Origin: JACDHG01 sp963811585
GTDB lineage: Bacteria > Actinomycetota > Actinomycetes > Propionibacteriales > Nocardioidaceae
DNA: 64,000 bases
Assembly (NCBI GenBank): GCA_963811585.1
Contig: CAWERR010000004.1
Location: forward strand, 33,432-97,431
Direction: 5' to 3'
The notes beneath the pieces are model-generated. The model saw nothing but the letters and a program-made list of their open reading frames with translations, was not told the origin of the DNA and did not search any database. A program made the position numbers and the translations under genes. Below, one piece after another: positions 9,619-19,088 of the stretch. The stretch's first letter is position 1, and every line of letters begins with the position of its first letter.

Positions 9619-10125
9619 ATGTCTCGGCGGCGTCGCGTGCTGCGCGGCTGCAGCGCCGGCTGCTCGGCGCGACCGGTCGACGGGTCGACGCCGCCCGACC
9701 GACGATCCCGGCGCGGTCGAGTCCTGCGAGCAGCTCGTCGCCGAGCTGCCCGACGAGGTCGCTCGACGAGCCGAGTCGCGACATCGAACCCGCCGACGCG
9801 GCTGGCCGCCGCCTGGGGCAGATCCGGCGATCGTGCTGCGCTGCGGCGTCGACCGAGCCTGCGGCGCTGATCGACGACCTCCGCAGTGCCTCGTCGTCAA
9901 CGACGTCGACTGGTTCGCCACGCAGGACGGCGAGGCCGACCTGACGCGACCCCGCCGGACGGCACCGTGCGGTTCACGACCGTCGGTCGGAGCGCGTAAC
10001 GTCGAGGTGTCCGTGCCCGACGAAGTGGACAGCCCGCCGGCCGATGCGCTGACCGACTGTCGCGACGCCGTCGCAGCGCAACACCGACGTGCGACCAGCC
10101 CGTGCCAGTCGACGCCCTGCGACGC
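9619..10125 (+). CDS. DUF3515 family probable lipoprotein, frameshifted
   Basis: Fragments CEQLVAELPDEV, DPAIVLRCGVDR, QCLVVNDVDWFATQDGE and VEVSVPDEVDSPADALTDL match the DUF3515 pattern in order, spread over three frames. The N-terminus is Arg-rich, followed by a Cys/Ser-rich stretch that could be a lipobox, suggesting a membrane-anchored exported protein. At least four indels. The end is uncertain; the gene converges on ddl, whose stop is at 10136. The DUF3515-ddl neighbourhood is common in actinobacteria. Function unknown. Confidence 0.68.
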
Positions 10126-10135
10126 AGGCGGCAGG

Positions 10136-11265
10136 TCAGCGCAGTCCGGCCGACCGCTGCAGCGCGAGCGCGATCAGCCGGTGACACCAGCTCGGGATAG
10201 TCGACACCTGACTCGGCCCACATCCGCGGGTACATCGACGCCGGGGTGAAGCCGGGCATCGTGTTGATCTCGTTGATCGTCAGCCGGCCGTCGTGCCGCA
10301 GGAAGAAGTCGACCCGCGCCAGACCCTCGCAGTCCGAGCGCGTCGAACGCCGCGCACCGACAGCCGCTGGATCTCCGTCGGTGACCTCCGTCGGCAGGTC
10401 GGCGGGCACCTCGAGCGTGACGCCCTCCTCGCCGAGGTACTTGGCCGCGAAGTCGTAGAACTCGTGGTCGCCGTAGCCGGTGATCTCCGCGACCACGCTC
10501 GCGTCGGCGCCGCCGTCGAGCCGCTCGAGCACCCCGCACTCGACCTCGCGGCGCCCCGGTCGCCGCGGCCTCGACGATCACCTTGGGGTCGAACTCGCGC
10601 GCGTGCTCGATCGGCCGCGTCCAGCCCGTCCGCGGTCGTCGACCTTCGAGATGCCCAGGCTCGACCCACCGCGGGCCGGCTTCACGAACACCGGATAGCC
10701 CAAGCGCCTCGACGGACTCGCGCACGGCTGCCGGGTCGCTCTCCCACTCGCGCGGCTTGATCGACGACGTACGGCGTGACGGGCAGACCGGCACCGGCGA
10801 GCACCAGCTTCATGTAGTGCTTGTCCATGCCGACCGCCGACGCGAGCACGCCCGAGCCGACGTAGCGGATGCCGGCGATCTCGAACAGTCCCTGGATCGT
10901 GCCGTCCTCGCCCCACGGCCCGTGCAGCAGCGGGAACACGACGTCGACCTCGCCGAGCTCGCTGCGGCGTCTCGCCCGGGCTCGGCGACGGTGATCTCGC
11001 GCCGGCTCGGGTCCTGGCTGACGACGACCGGCAGCGCCGACGCCGTCGACCTCGGGCTCGTGGCTGGCGGTCAGCGCCAGCCGCTCGGGGTCGTCGGACT
11101 CGAGCACCCAGCTTGCCGTCGCGGCTGATCCCGATCGGCACGACGTCGTACGCGTCGCGTGTCGATCGCCGGCAGCACGCTGGCCGCGGTCGCGCAGGAG
11201 ACGGCGTGCTCGCTGGACCGGCCGCCGAACACGACGGCGATGCGGGGCTTTCCGGAGGCGCTCAT
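10136..11265 (-). CDS. ddl: D-alanine--D-alanine ligase, heavily frameshifted
   Basis: ATP-grasp enzyme that joins two D-alanines for peptidoglycan precursor synthesis in the cytosol. Ordered motifs across frames: VVFGGRSSEHAVSC (N-terminus), VFPLLHGPWGEDGTIQGLFE, IRYVGSGVLASAVGMDKHYM, VFVKPARGGSSLGISKV, and the Mg-binding TINEINTMPGFTPASMYP. The end reads LIALALQRSAGLR before a TGA at 10136-10138. ATG start at 11263-11265. At least six indels, yet every catalytic block is present, and the gene is essential where it is the only ligase, so I do not call it a pseudogene. Confidence 0.88.
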
Positions 11266-11294
11266 CGTGGCCCGACGCCTACTCTGCACGAACA

Positions 11295-12470
11295 ATGGCG
11301 AGCATGACAGCACACGACGCAGCCAGCGCCTGGTCGGAGCCGCAGACACCGTCGCGGTCAAGGCCGGACGGCCCGCCGGCCGAGCCGGACGCAGCCGTTC
11401 AACGAGCCGCTCGACGATGGCGTCGACGTACGTCGCCGGCGGCGAGCGCGAGTACGGCCGCTACGCCAACCCGACCTGGGAGGCGTTCGAGCAGGCCGTC
11501 GGCGAGCTCGAAGGCGGCCGAGCGCTCTCGTTCGCCTCGGGCATGGCCGCGGTGTCGACGGTGCTCGACCTGGTCGCCGTCGGCGCGACCGTCGTCGCAG
11601 CGCGGCACTGCTACAACGGCACCCTGGTGCAGCTCGCCGACGCTGGAGCAGCGCGGCATGGTCAAGGTCGATGCTCGTCGACATCGACGACACCGACCAG
11701 GTCGATCGCGGCGCTCGACGACGACACGGCGCTTGCTGTGGATCGAGTCGCCGACCAACCCAGCGCTCGAGGTCGCCGACCTGCCGCGCTCTGATCGCGG
11801 CCGCGCACGAGGCCGGGTGCGATGGTCGTCGTCGACAACACGTTCGCGACCCCGCTGCGTCCAGCGCCCGCTCGTCGCTCGGCGCCGACGTCGTCGTGCA
11901 CTCCGGCACGAAGTACCTCTCCGGCCACTCCGACGCCCTGATCGGGTTGGTCGTCACCGCCGACGACGAGATCTTCCGCGCCGTCGACGAGAAGCGCCGC
12001 GTCCGCGGCGCGCTGCCCGGCACGCTGGAGGCCTGGCTGGCCCTGCGCGGCCTGCGCACGCTGCCGCTGCGGGTCGAGCGCGCGCACGGCCAACGCCAGC
12101 GAGCTGGCACGGCGGCTCGAGGTGCATCCGGCGGTCGAGCGGGTCCGCTACCCCGGCTTCGGCGGCATCGTCGCGATCGAGGTGCGCGGCGGCGCCGATC
12201 GCCGCCGACCTCGTCACGCACGGCACGCGCCTGTGGGTGCACGCCACCAGCCTCGGCGGGGTCGAGTCGACGATGGAGCGCCGCCGCCGCTGGCAGGGCG
12301 AGCCGGACACGATCCCCGACAGTCCTGATCCGGCTCAGCGTCGGCATCGAGGACGTCGACGACCTCTGGCGCGACCTCGCAGCCCTCACCGCGCCCTGCG
12401 ACCGGCCGTCCCGCGATCGGTGCAACGCTCTCACGGCGTGCGAGGGCTGCCGCCGATCGCGAAGGTCTAG
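11295..12470 (+). CDS. Cystathionine gamma-lyase/synthase family PLP enzyme, frameshifted
   Basis: Cys/Met-metabolism PLP enzyme of about 390 residues. Blocks seen: GEREYGRYANPTWEAFEQAV, ALSFASGMAAVSTVLDLVA, LWIESPTNPALEVADLP, the PLP-lysine site VVHSGTKYLSGHSDAL, GALPGTLEAWLALRGLRTLP, and SLGGVESTMERRRRW. These are typical of gamma-lyases and gamma-synthases, which I cannot tell apart here. The frame shifts several times between 11330 and 12330. The last reading, GLPPIAKV then TAG at 12468-12470, overlaps the end of convergent gpsA. ATG at 11304 is an alternative start. Confidence 0.84.
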   Translation: MASMTAHDAASAWSEPQTPSRSRPDGPPAEPDAAVQRAARRWRRRTSPAASASTAATPTRPGRRSSRPSASSKAAERSRSPRAWPRCRRCSTWSPSARPSSQRGTATTAPWCSSPTLEQRGMVKVDARRHRRHRPGRSRRSTTTRRLLWIESPTNPALEVADLPRSDRGRARGRVRWSSSTTRSRPRCVQRPLVARRRRRRALRHEVPLRPLRRPDRVGRHRRRRDLPRRRREAPRPRRAARHAGGLAGPARPAHAAAAGRARARPTPASWHGGSRCIRRSSGSATPASAASSRSRCAAAPIAADLVTHGTRLWVHATSLGGVESTMERRRRWQGEPDTIPDSPDPAQRRHRGRRRPLARPRSPHRALRPAVPRSVQRSHGVRGLPPIAKV

Positions 12471-13470
12471 GCGCGTTCGGCCTTGGCGGCGCGGGAGATC
12501 AGCGCGCGAGCATCTCCTGCGGGGTCGGTCTCGCCGCGGATGAGGGCGGCGACGGCCTCGACGATCGGCATCTCGACTCCGTTGCGGTCGGCCAGGTCGC
12601 GGATCGACTCGCACGACTTGACGCCTTCGGCGACCTGGCGGGTCGAGGCGGCGATCTCCTCGACGCTCATGCCCCGGCCGAGCTTCTCGCCGAACGTCCG
12701 GTTGCGCGACAGCGACGACGAGCAGGTCGCCACCAGGTCGCCGAGACCGGCCAGGCCGGAGAACGTGTACGGGTCGGCGCCGAGCGCCACGCCGAGGCGG
12801 GCCGTCTCGGCGAGCCCGCGCGTGATCACGGTCGCCGTCGAGTTGTCGCCGAAGCCGAGCCCGGACGCCATCCCGACCGCCAGCGCGATCACGTTCTTGG
12901 TCGCGCCGCCGAGCTCGCAGCCGACGACGTCGGTGTTGGTGTACGGCCGGAACGCCGGGCTGTGGCAGCGCGCCTGCAGGAGCTCGGCGACCGACTCGTC
13001 GGCGCAGGCGATCACCGACGCAGCCGGCTGGCGGGCGGCGATCTCGTGCGAGAGGTTCGGGCCGGACAGCACGGCGACCCGGTCGTGGCCGATGCCGGCG
13101 ACCTCCTCGATCACCTCGCTCATCCGCTTGGCGGTGCCGACCTCGACGCCCTTCATCAGGCTCATCAGCACGGCGTCGTCGGGGATGTGCTCGGCCCAGT
13201 GCTCGAGGTTGGCGCGCAGCGACTGCGACGGCACCGCGAGCACGACGACGGAGGCGCCGGTGCAGCGCCTCCTCGGGGTCGTGGGTCGCCGTGATCGCGT
13301 CGGGCAGCTCGACGCCGGGCAGGTAGTCGGGGTTCTCGTGCGTCGTGTTGATCGTCGTCGCTGAGCTCCTCGCGTCGCGCCCACATCACGACGTCGTTGC
13401 CCGCGTCGGCGAGCACCAGCGAGAACGCCGTCCCCCACGAGCCGGAGCCGAACACGGCCACCTTGCTCAT
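12467..13470 (-). CDS. gpsA: Glycerol-3-phosphate dehydrogenase [NAD(P)+], frameshifted
   Basis: Makes sn-glycerol-3-phosphate for phospholipids. Rossmann motif VFGSGSWGTAFSLVLADAG at the start, then VVVLAVPSQSLRANLEHW, VLSGPNLSHEIAARQPAA, the catalytic-lysine block GGATKNVIALAVGMASGLG, and GLAGLGDLVATCSSSLSRN. Two or more indels fall between 13260 and 13370; the C-terminal 250 residues are in one frame. The start (ATG 13468-13470) overlaps the plsC stop in ATGA, so plsC-gpsA are translationally coupled, as in many actinobacteria. Confidence 0.92.
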
Positions 13471-14291
13471 GATGCGTCTCCTTCGGATTCCGGCTTCGGT
13501 GGCTGCGCGACGTTCTTGTTGCGCGGGTCGTTCGGGTTGCCGATGTCGGCGACGCCGGCGATGTACGGGTCGAACCGCACGGCCGGCGCCGCTCGCCGCG
13601 GATGTCCTCGAGCAGCGCGGTGATCGCGGCCATGATCCGGTCGGTCGCCTCATGCAGCAGCTCGGGCGTGAGCTCCTTGCCCTGCAGGTCGGACAGGTCG
13701 ACCGGGGCGCCGGCTCGGATCTGCATCAGCTTGCGCGGGAACAGGTGCGGCCGGCGGGCGTACGGCGCCAGCACCTCCTGCGGACCCCACTGCGCGCACG
13801 GGATCACCGGACGCCCGGTCGTCAGCGCGATCCGGGCGGCACCGGACTTGCCGACGCATCGGCCACAGGTCGGGGTCCGTGGAGATCGTGCCCTCGGGAT
13901 ACACGACGACGCACTCGCCCTGTGTCGACGGCGGCGACGGCCGCACGAGAACGCCTTCGAGGCATCGGCGCTCTTGCGGTAGACCGGGATCTGGCCGGCG
14001 TTGCGTCAGGATGCGGCCGACGACCGGCACCTTGAACACCTCGGCCTTGCCGAGGAACCGCGGCAGCCGGCCGTGGTCGTAGACGAAGTGCGCGAACGGC
14101 AGCGGGTCGAACTCCGACACGTGGTTGACTGCGAGGACGCATCCACCCTCGCGCGGGATGTGCTCGCCGCCGCGCCAGTCGCGCTTGGTGAGCAGCATCA
14201 GCGGACGCCGGAGCACGGTGACGCAGAAGCCCATGGCCCATCCGCGTCTTGGGTTTCGCCACCCGACACTCGCTCCCTCGTCGGCCGCCAA
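13467..14291 (-). CDS. plsC: 1-acyl-sn-glycerol-3-phosphate acyltransferase, frameshifted
   Basis: Membrane-associated acyltransferase of phosphatidic acid synthesis. The HX4D motif is in NHVSEFDPLP, followed by FLGKAEVFKVPVVGRIL and the acceptor-site motif VVYPEGTIS. The C-terminal part (APVDLSDLQGKELTPELLHE) continues in another frame and ends in a Pro/Lys-rich tail overlapping gpsA by 4 bases. Indels near 13990, 13850 and 13590. Start uncertain: TTG at 14289-14291 is the longest; ATG at 14232-14234 (GFCVTVLRRP) is also possible. Confidence 0.85.
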
Positions 14292-14363
14292 CCTGGTCCA
14301 GCAGGCAGACAGTGTCGTCTACTGCGTGCGGCGATGTCGAGCAGGGTGGCAAGATCGAGCGTG

Positions 14364-15054
14364 ATGTCGTCCGATGAGCCAGTCCTCGACCATGGTCACC
14401 GCTCCTGGACGGTGATCGTCCCGGTCAAGCAGATCACGCTCGCGAAGACTCGGCTCGGCTGGCCTGAGCACTGACCAGCGTCGCGACCTCGCACTCGCGT
14501 TCGCCCTCGACACCGTCGCGGCAGCAGTCGACACGCCCGCACGTACGTCGTGTCGTCGTCGTCACGAACGACCCGGCCGCGCGGGCGTTCAGCGATCTCG
14601 GAGCAGACGTGCTCGCCGACCGTCCGGACGCCGGCCTCAACCCGGCGCTCGTGTACGCCGCTCACGCACGTGCGTGCCGATGAGCCCGCAGCGTGGCTGT
14701 CGCGGCTTTGGCGGTGACCTGCCCGCGTCTCGACCGACCGACCTGTCGCGCGTCTTTGCTGACGCACGCACGGCCGTACTGGTTCGTCGCCGACGCGCAC
14801 GGCACCGGGACGACACTGCTCGCGGCTGCCGACGGACATCGGCTGGACCCGTCGTTCGGCCCGCACTCGCGCGCTGCTCATCGCGCGGCCGGCGCGGTCG
14901 ACCTGACACGCGACGGCCTGGAACGGCTGCGTCGTGACGTCGACACGGCCGTCGACCTGGGGACGCCGTGCGGCTCGGCGTCGGTCGTCATACCCGCGCA
15001 GTGCTCGCCGACGCGGGCGCCGGTGGTATGTCCCAGCCCACGCCACTAGCGTGA
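14364..15054 (+). CDS. cofC: 2-phospho-L-lactate guanylyltransferase (F420 synthesis), frameshifted
   Basis: Activates phospholactate or phosphoenolpyruvate with GTP during coenzyme F420 synthesis (CofC/FbiD family). N-terminus WTVIVPVKQITLAKTRLG is the nucleotidyltransferase opening. RRVVVVTNDPAARAFSDLGA, DVLADRPDAGLNPAL, LAVTCPRLD and GTGTTLLAA follow in order, and a LRRDVDTAVDL helix lies near the end. At least four indels. The frame reading GGMSQPTPLA ends with TGA at 15052-15054. The divergent plsC-gpsA neighbour is a common arrangement in actinobacteria. Other F420 genes are not in this window. Confidence 0.82.
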
Positions 15055-15059
15055 CGCCC

Positions 15060-15309
15060 ATGCAGGCAACAGTCTTCAGGTTCGACGAGCAGACGCGACG
15101 GCAGCGTCGTCCTCGACAACGGCAGTCGACTGCCGTTCGACGCGGAGGTTTTCGCCGCGAGTCGGCTGCGGCTGCTGCGCCCGGGGCAACGCGTGCGACT
15201 CAAGGTCGACGAGCAGGGCGAGATCACCTCGATCACGATCATCACGCTCGCCGACCCGACACTGACGCAACGCCAAGGGCCGGACCCGTGGTCCGGCCCC
15301 AGGCGTTGA
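15060..15309 (+). CDS. Cold-shock-like small OB-fold protein, frameshifted
   Basis: About 80 residues: QATVFRFDEQTRDGSVVLD, then DNGSRLPFDAEVFAASRLRL and LRPGQRVRLKVDEQGEITSI across two frames. This resembles the cold-shock-domain-like protein found beside cofC in actinobacteria, although the RNP motifs are not classical. One indel near 15095. The last codons are encoded inside the large hairpin that likely terminates hup from the other strand, so the exact C-terminus is uncertain. Confidence 0.65.
15269..15308 (-). terminator. Long bidirectional hairpin at the 3' end of hup
   Basis: Two stacked stems: AACGCC/GGCGTT outside and GGGCCGGAC/GTCCGGCCC inside with a CCGTG loop. It lies 38 bases beyond the hup stop and overlaps the tail of the convergent cold-shock-like gene. 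There is no T-tract; GC-rich hairpins without one are common terminators in actinobacteria. Confidence 0.65.
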
Positions 15310-15345
15310 CATCGCAGATGCTGCGAAGGGGAAGGAAGTCTCGGC

Positions 15346-16085
15346 TCAGCGCTTCTTGGCTGCTCTCTTCGCTTGGCCTTCTTCGCAGTGCTCTTCTTGG
15401 CGGGTGCCTTCTTGGCAGACGCCTTCTTGGCCGGAGCCTTCTTCGCAAGCCTCTTGGCTGCGGTCTTCTTGGTTCCGCTGACGACGCCTTCTTCGCTAGC
15501 TTCTTGGCTGCCGTCTTCTTGGTCGTCTTCTTGGCGGCGCCTTCTTCGCGGTCGTCTTCTTGGCGGGCGCCTTGCTGGCAGTCGCCTTCTTGGCCGGAGC
15601 CTTCTTCGCAAGCCTCTTGGCTGCGGTCTTCTTGGTTGCCGCTGACGACGACTTCTTCGCTAGCCTTCTTGGCTGCCGCCTTCTTGGCTCGTCTTCTTGG
15701 CCGGCGTCTTCTTCGCGGTCGTCTTCTTCGCGGCGGCCTTCTTGGCCGTCGAGTTGCCTTGGCCGTACTCCTTGCCGCGCTGACAACTGCGACCTGCGGA
15801 AGCTTCTTCGCGCCGGACACGACAGCCTTCAGCTCCGCACCAGCGCGGAACTTCGGAACTGCGGTCTTCTTGGCACGGGTGCGCTCACCAGTACGCGGGT
15901 TGCGCACCATGCGAGCAGGACGAATGGCCTTCTCGAAAGCGCCGAACCCAGTGATGGCGACCTTCTCGCCCTTGGCGACCTCGCGGGTGATCGTGTCGAG
16001 GACTGACTCGAGAGCGTGCTGAGCAGCCTTCTTGTTGCCCTCGTAGTGCTTGGACAGGGCCTCGATCAGTTGGCTCTTGTTCAAC
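15346..16085 (-). CDS. hup: DNA-binding protein HU with Lys/Ala-rich tail, frameshifted in tail
   Basis: Nucleoid-associated protein. The first ~90 residues are a standard HU domain (KSQLIEALSKHYEGNKKAAQ, ITGFGAFEKAIRPARMVRNP, PKFRAGAELKAVVSGAKK). A ~150-residue tail of repeated AKKA/APAKK follows, as in mycobacterial HupB, which binds DNA and RNA non-specifically. The start is TTG at 16083-16085, preceded by AGGGAAG. The tail DNA (15350-15780) is a low-complexity repeat with several indels, so the exact tail length and sequence are unreliable. The stop TGA (15346-15348) after AAKKR fits the family. Confidence 0.9.
15350..15780 (-). repeat. Low-complexity AKKA-coding repeat in hup
   Basis: About 430 bases of near-repeats built on GCCAAGAAGGC-type units (read on the minus strand) encoding Ala-Lys-Lys-Ala/Pro. 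Blocks such as AAKRLAKKAPAKKA occur twice. Such DNA is prone to slippage in the cell and to indels in sequencing, which accounts for the mixed frames. Confidence 0.85.
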
Positions 16086-16267
16086 GGACTTCCCTTTCGT
16101 GAACTCTGCAGGTCGAGCCTGTGCTCGACGTTGGTCAAAACGCTATTCACATAGAACCGCATAATCAGGCGACACACCCAACGTCGCGGGCACTTTTGTT
16201 ATGTGGAAAGAGATTCACATTGCGACGTGAGGCGCGCGCGCTTGGCTCGAATTTCGTTCCTCGTCCG

Positions 16268-16865
16268 TCAGTGAGCTGTCGTGACGGGCTTGAAGGGACG
16301 CGAATTCCCTTCGTACGTTGAGATCTGAGCCTCATGGCCCAGCGTGATGCCGATGTCGTCGAGACCTTCGAGCAGACGCCATCGCGTGTAGTCGTCGATC
16401 TCGAAGGCCGCCTCGAGATCTCCGACAGAAATCTGACGCTGTTTCAGGTCCATCGATCACCTGGCTGGTCGGATCCACCTCTGCTGCTCGCCACAGCAAC
16501 TCGACGACGTCGTCCTCAACAGCGACCGCGCGAGCAGGCCGGCCTTGCCGGAGTTGCCGCGGAAGATGTCGCCGAACCGCGAGCTGATCACGACCTTGAA
16601 TCCGTAGTCCTGCAAGGCCCAAACGGCGTGCTCGCGAGACGAACCGGTGCCGAAGTCTGGACCCGCGACGAGAATGCTTGCCCCGTCGTACTGGGGTTGG
16701 TTCAGGACGAAGTCGGGGTCGTTGCGCCAGGCAGCGAACAGGCCGTCTTCGAATCCGGTTCGCGTGATGCGCTTGAGGTACTCGGCCGGGATGATCTGGT
16801 CGGTGTCGACGTTGCTGCGACGCAGCGGCAGCAGCCGTGCCGGTGTGCACCGTGAACGCATCCAT
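16268..16865 (-). CDS. leuD: 3-isopropylmalate dehydratase small subunit, frameshifted
   Basis: Small subunit of the leucine-pathway isomerase that converts 2-isopropylmalate to 3-isopropylmalate; swivelling domain. Starts MDAFTVHTGTAA (ATG 16863-16865). It then continues PLRRSNVDTDQIIPAEYLKR, LVAGPDFGTGSSREHAVWAL (substrate-binding loop) and ISSRFGDIFRGNSGK, and ends GITLGHEAQISTYEGNSRPF. Indels near 16830, 16540 and 16455. It directly follows leuC on the same strand (3-base gap). Confidence 0.93.
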
Positions 16866-16867
16866 GC

Positions 16868-18298
16868 TCAGACTCCTACCGTCACAGGCGGAAGGTCGGC
16901 GGGAGACGAGAGGTGCCCAGTCACGGCGGTCGCCGCTGCGACAAGGGGCGACACGAGATGGGTGCGTCCGCCCTTGCCCTGGCGTCCTTCGAAGTTGCGG
17001 TTGGACGTGGACGCGCTGCGCTCACCCGGGGCCAGCTGGTCGGGGTTCATGCCAAGGCACATCGAGCATCCGGCGCCCCGCCACTCGGCGCCGGCTTCCT
17101 TGAAGACCATGTCGAGCCCTTCGTCCTCGGCTTGCAAGCGGACCCGGGCCGATCCAGGGACGACGAGCATCCGAACGGTGTCGGCCACAGACCGGCCCTG
17201 GATGATGTCGGCGGCGGCACGCAGGTCCTCGATCCGGCCGTTGGTGCACGAGCCGACGAAGACCGTGTCGATAGAGATGTCGCGCATCGGCGTGCCGGCA
17301 TCGAGTGCCATGTACTCCAGCGCTCGCTCGGCGTTCTGGCGTGCGTCGCCTGCGGGATAGCTCTCCGGGGCTGGCACACTCGCCGTCAGCGGGACGCCCT
17401 GGCCTGGGTTGGTCCCCCACGTGACGAACGGCGCAAGCGTTGCCGCTGCGATCACGACTTCCTTGTCGAAGGCTGCATCGTCATCGGTGAGCAGGGTGCG
17501 CCAGTAAGCGACAGCCGCGTCCCAGTCATCGCCTGCTGGCGCGTGCGGTCGACCCTTCAGGTAGTCGAAGGTCTTCTCGTCCGGTGCGATCAGGCCGGCC
17601 TTGGCACCCCACTCGATGCTCATGTTGCAGATCGTCATCCGGGCTTCCATCGACAGCGCCTCGATCGCCGGCCCGCGGTACTCGACGATGTATCCCTGAC
17701 CAGCGCCCGTGCCCTCCTGCGCGATCAAAGCGAGCACCAGGTCCTTGGCCGTGACGCCGTCGGGAAGACTGCCGTCGACCTTGACGGCCATCGTCTTGGG
17801 TCGGGCCTGCGGCAGCGTCTGGGTGGCGAGCACGTGCTCGACCTCGCTGGTGCCGATGCCGAACGCGAGTGCGCCGAACGCCCCGTGCGTCGAGGTGTGC
17901 GAGTCGCCGCATACGACGGTCATCCCCGGCTGGGTGAGACCGAGCTGCGGTCCGACGACATGCACGATGCCCTGCTCGATGTCGCCAAGCGAGTGCAGCG
18001 GCACGCCGAACTCGGCGCAGTTGTCGCGCAGTGCCTCGACCTGCGCACGCGAAACCGGGTCGGCGATCGGCTTGTCGACGTCGAGCGTGGGGATGTTGTG
18101 GTCCTCGGTCGCGAGTGTCAGGTCGGGTCGACGTACGGGCCGACCGGCCTGGCGAAGTCCTTCGAACGCCTGCGCGCTCGTGACCTCGTGGACGAGGTGG
18201 AGATCGATGTAGAGCAGGTCAGGCTCTCCCGAAGCCGACCGGACGACGTGCTCGTCCCACACCTTCTCCGCCAGCGTCCGCGGTGGTGTGCTGCTCAT
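16868..18298 (-). CDS. leuC: 3-isopropylmalate dehydratase large subunit
   Basis: 476-residue [4Fe-4S] hydro-lyase of leucine synthesis, partner of LeuD. Motifs: VCGDSHTSTHGAFGALAFGI, DTVFVGSCTNGRIEDL (first Fe-S cysteine), GCSMCLGMN (second and third cysteines), and SASTSNRNFEGRQG. Intact frame and normal length. Its promoter must lie in the 49 bases shared with the divergent IclR-family regulator. Confidence 0.97.
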   Translation of the reverse strand: MSSTPPRTLAEKVWDEHVVRSASGEPDLLYIDLHLVHEVTSAQAFEGLRQAGRPVRRPDLTLATEDHNIPTLDVDKPIADPVSRAQVEALRDNCAEFGVPLHSLGDIEQGIVHVVGPQLGLTQPGMTVVCGDSHTSTHGAFGALAFGIGTSEVEHVLATQTLPQARPKTMAVKVDGSLPDGVTAKDLVLALIAQEGTGAGQGYIVEYRGPAIEALSMEARMTICNMSIEWGAKAGLIAPDEKTFDYLKGRPHAPAGDDWDAAVAYWRTLLTDDDAAFDKEVVIAAATLAPFVTWGTNPGQGVPLTASVPAPESYPAGDARQNAERALEYMALDAGTPMRDISIDTVFVGSCTNGRIEDLRAAADIIQGRSVADTVRMLVVPGSARVRLQAEDEGLDMVFKEAGAEWRGAGCSMCLGMNPDQLAPGERSASTSNRNFEGRQGKGGRTHLVSPLVAAATAVTGHLSSPADLPPVTVGV

Positions 18299-18347
18299 CG
18301 CGTCCTCCTGACTTGCATGTCACCATCTGAGACGGCAGTATCGAGGT
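18299..18347. promoter_or_regulatory. Shared leuC / IclR-regulator promoter region
   Basis: Only 49 bases separate the divergent start codons, so promoter and operator elements of both genes overlap. A weak dyad, GTCACCATCTGAGAC at 18319-18333, is the only symmetric element seen; by analogy to LtbR/NdgR sites upstream of leuC it is a possible operator. Both transcripts may be nearly leaderless. Confidence 0.45.
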
Positions 18348-19068
18348 ATGGACAACTCTAGCGGAGTCGGCGTGCTTGACAAAGCCGCTCTCGTACTCTC
18401 GGCACTCGAGTCCGGCCCGGCAACATTGGCCGGCCTGGTGGCCGCGACCGGCCTGGCCCGTCCGACCGCGCACCGGTTGGCCGTCGCGCTCGAACACCAC
18501 CGGCTGGTGGCGCGCGATCTGCAGGGTCGGTTCATGCTCGGCCCCCGCCTCGGGGAGCTCTCCTCGGCAGCGGGAGAGGACCGTTTGCTGGCGGCGGCCG
18601 GTCCAGTTCTCGCGCGGTTGCGTGACATCACCGGAGAGTCGGCGCAGCTGTTTCGACGTCAAGGCGACTACCGCGTGTGCGTCGCAGGCGCGGAGCGGCC
18701 TTCTGGCCTGCGCGACTCGATCCCGGTCGGAAGCCAGCTGAGCATGCTGGCCGGGCTCGGCCGCGCAGATCCTGCTCGCCTGGGAGGAGCCTGACCGGCT
18801 GCATCGAGGGCTGCACGGCGCCGCGTTCAACGCCGCTACGTTGGCCAGCATCCGGCGTCGCGGCTGGGCGCAGAGTGTCGGTGAACGCGAGGCAGGTGTG
18901 GCGTCGGTGTCGGCCGGGGTGCGGTCGCCATCCGGCAAGGTGATCGCCGCCGTGTCGGTGTCGGGTCCGCTGGAGCGGATGAGCCGCCAGCCAGGCCGGA
19001 TGCACGCTCCCGCGGTGTTGGCAGCGGCGGAGCGTCTCAGCGAGTCGCTGCGCCGCTCCGGCGAATAG
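18348..19068 (+). CDS. IclR-family regulator of leuCD (LtbR/NdgR-like), one frameshift
   Basis: About 239 residues: N-terminal winged helix (LDKAALVLSALESGPATLAG, then ATGLARPTAHRLAVALEHH) and the IclR effector domain (AGPVLARLRDITGESAQLF, VSGPLERMSRQPG). The frame breaks near 18757-18760 (GLGRADP versus the expected SAAQILLAWEEP), consistent with one extra G. An IclR gene divergent from leuCD is conserved in actinobacteria. Corynebacterium LtbR and Streptomyces NdgR repress leuCD and other amino-acid genes, and this is the likely role here, by inference from position. Confidence 0.88.
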
Positions 19069-19088
19069 CGACATCCGCGCGCGGGCCT

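Noticed and set aside
8186..15310. Pseudogene cluster (reductive decay)
   Set aside because: All catalytic blocks survive in order, including in essential genes, and adjacent long genes are intact, so sequencing indels are more likely.
18319..18333. A confident LtbR/NdgR operator
   Set aside because: Only four of seven dyad positions pair, so I report it as a possibility only.
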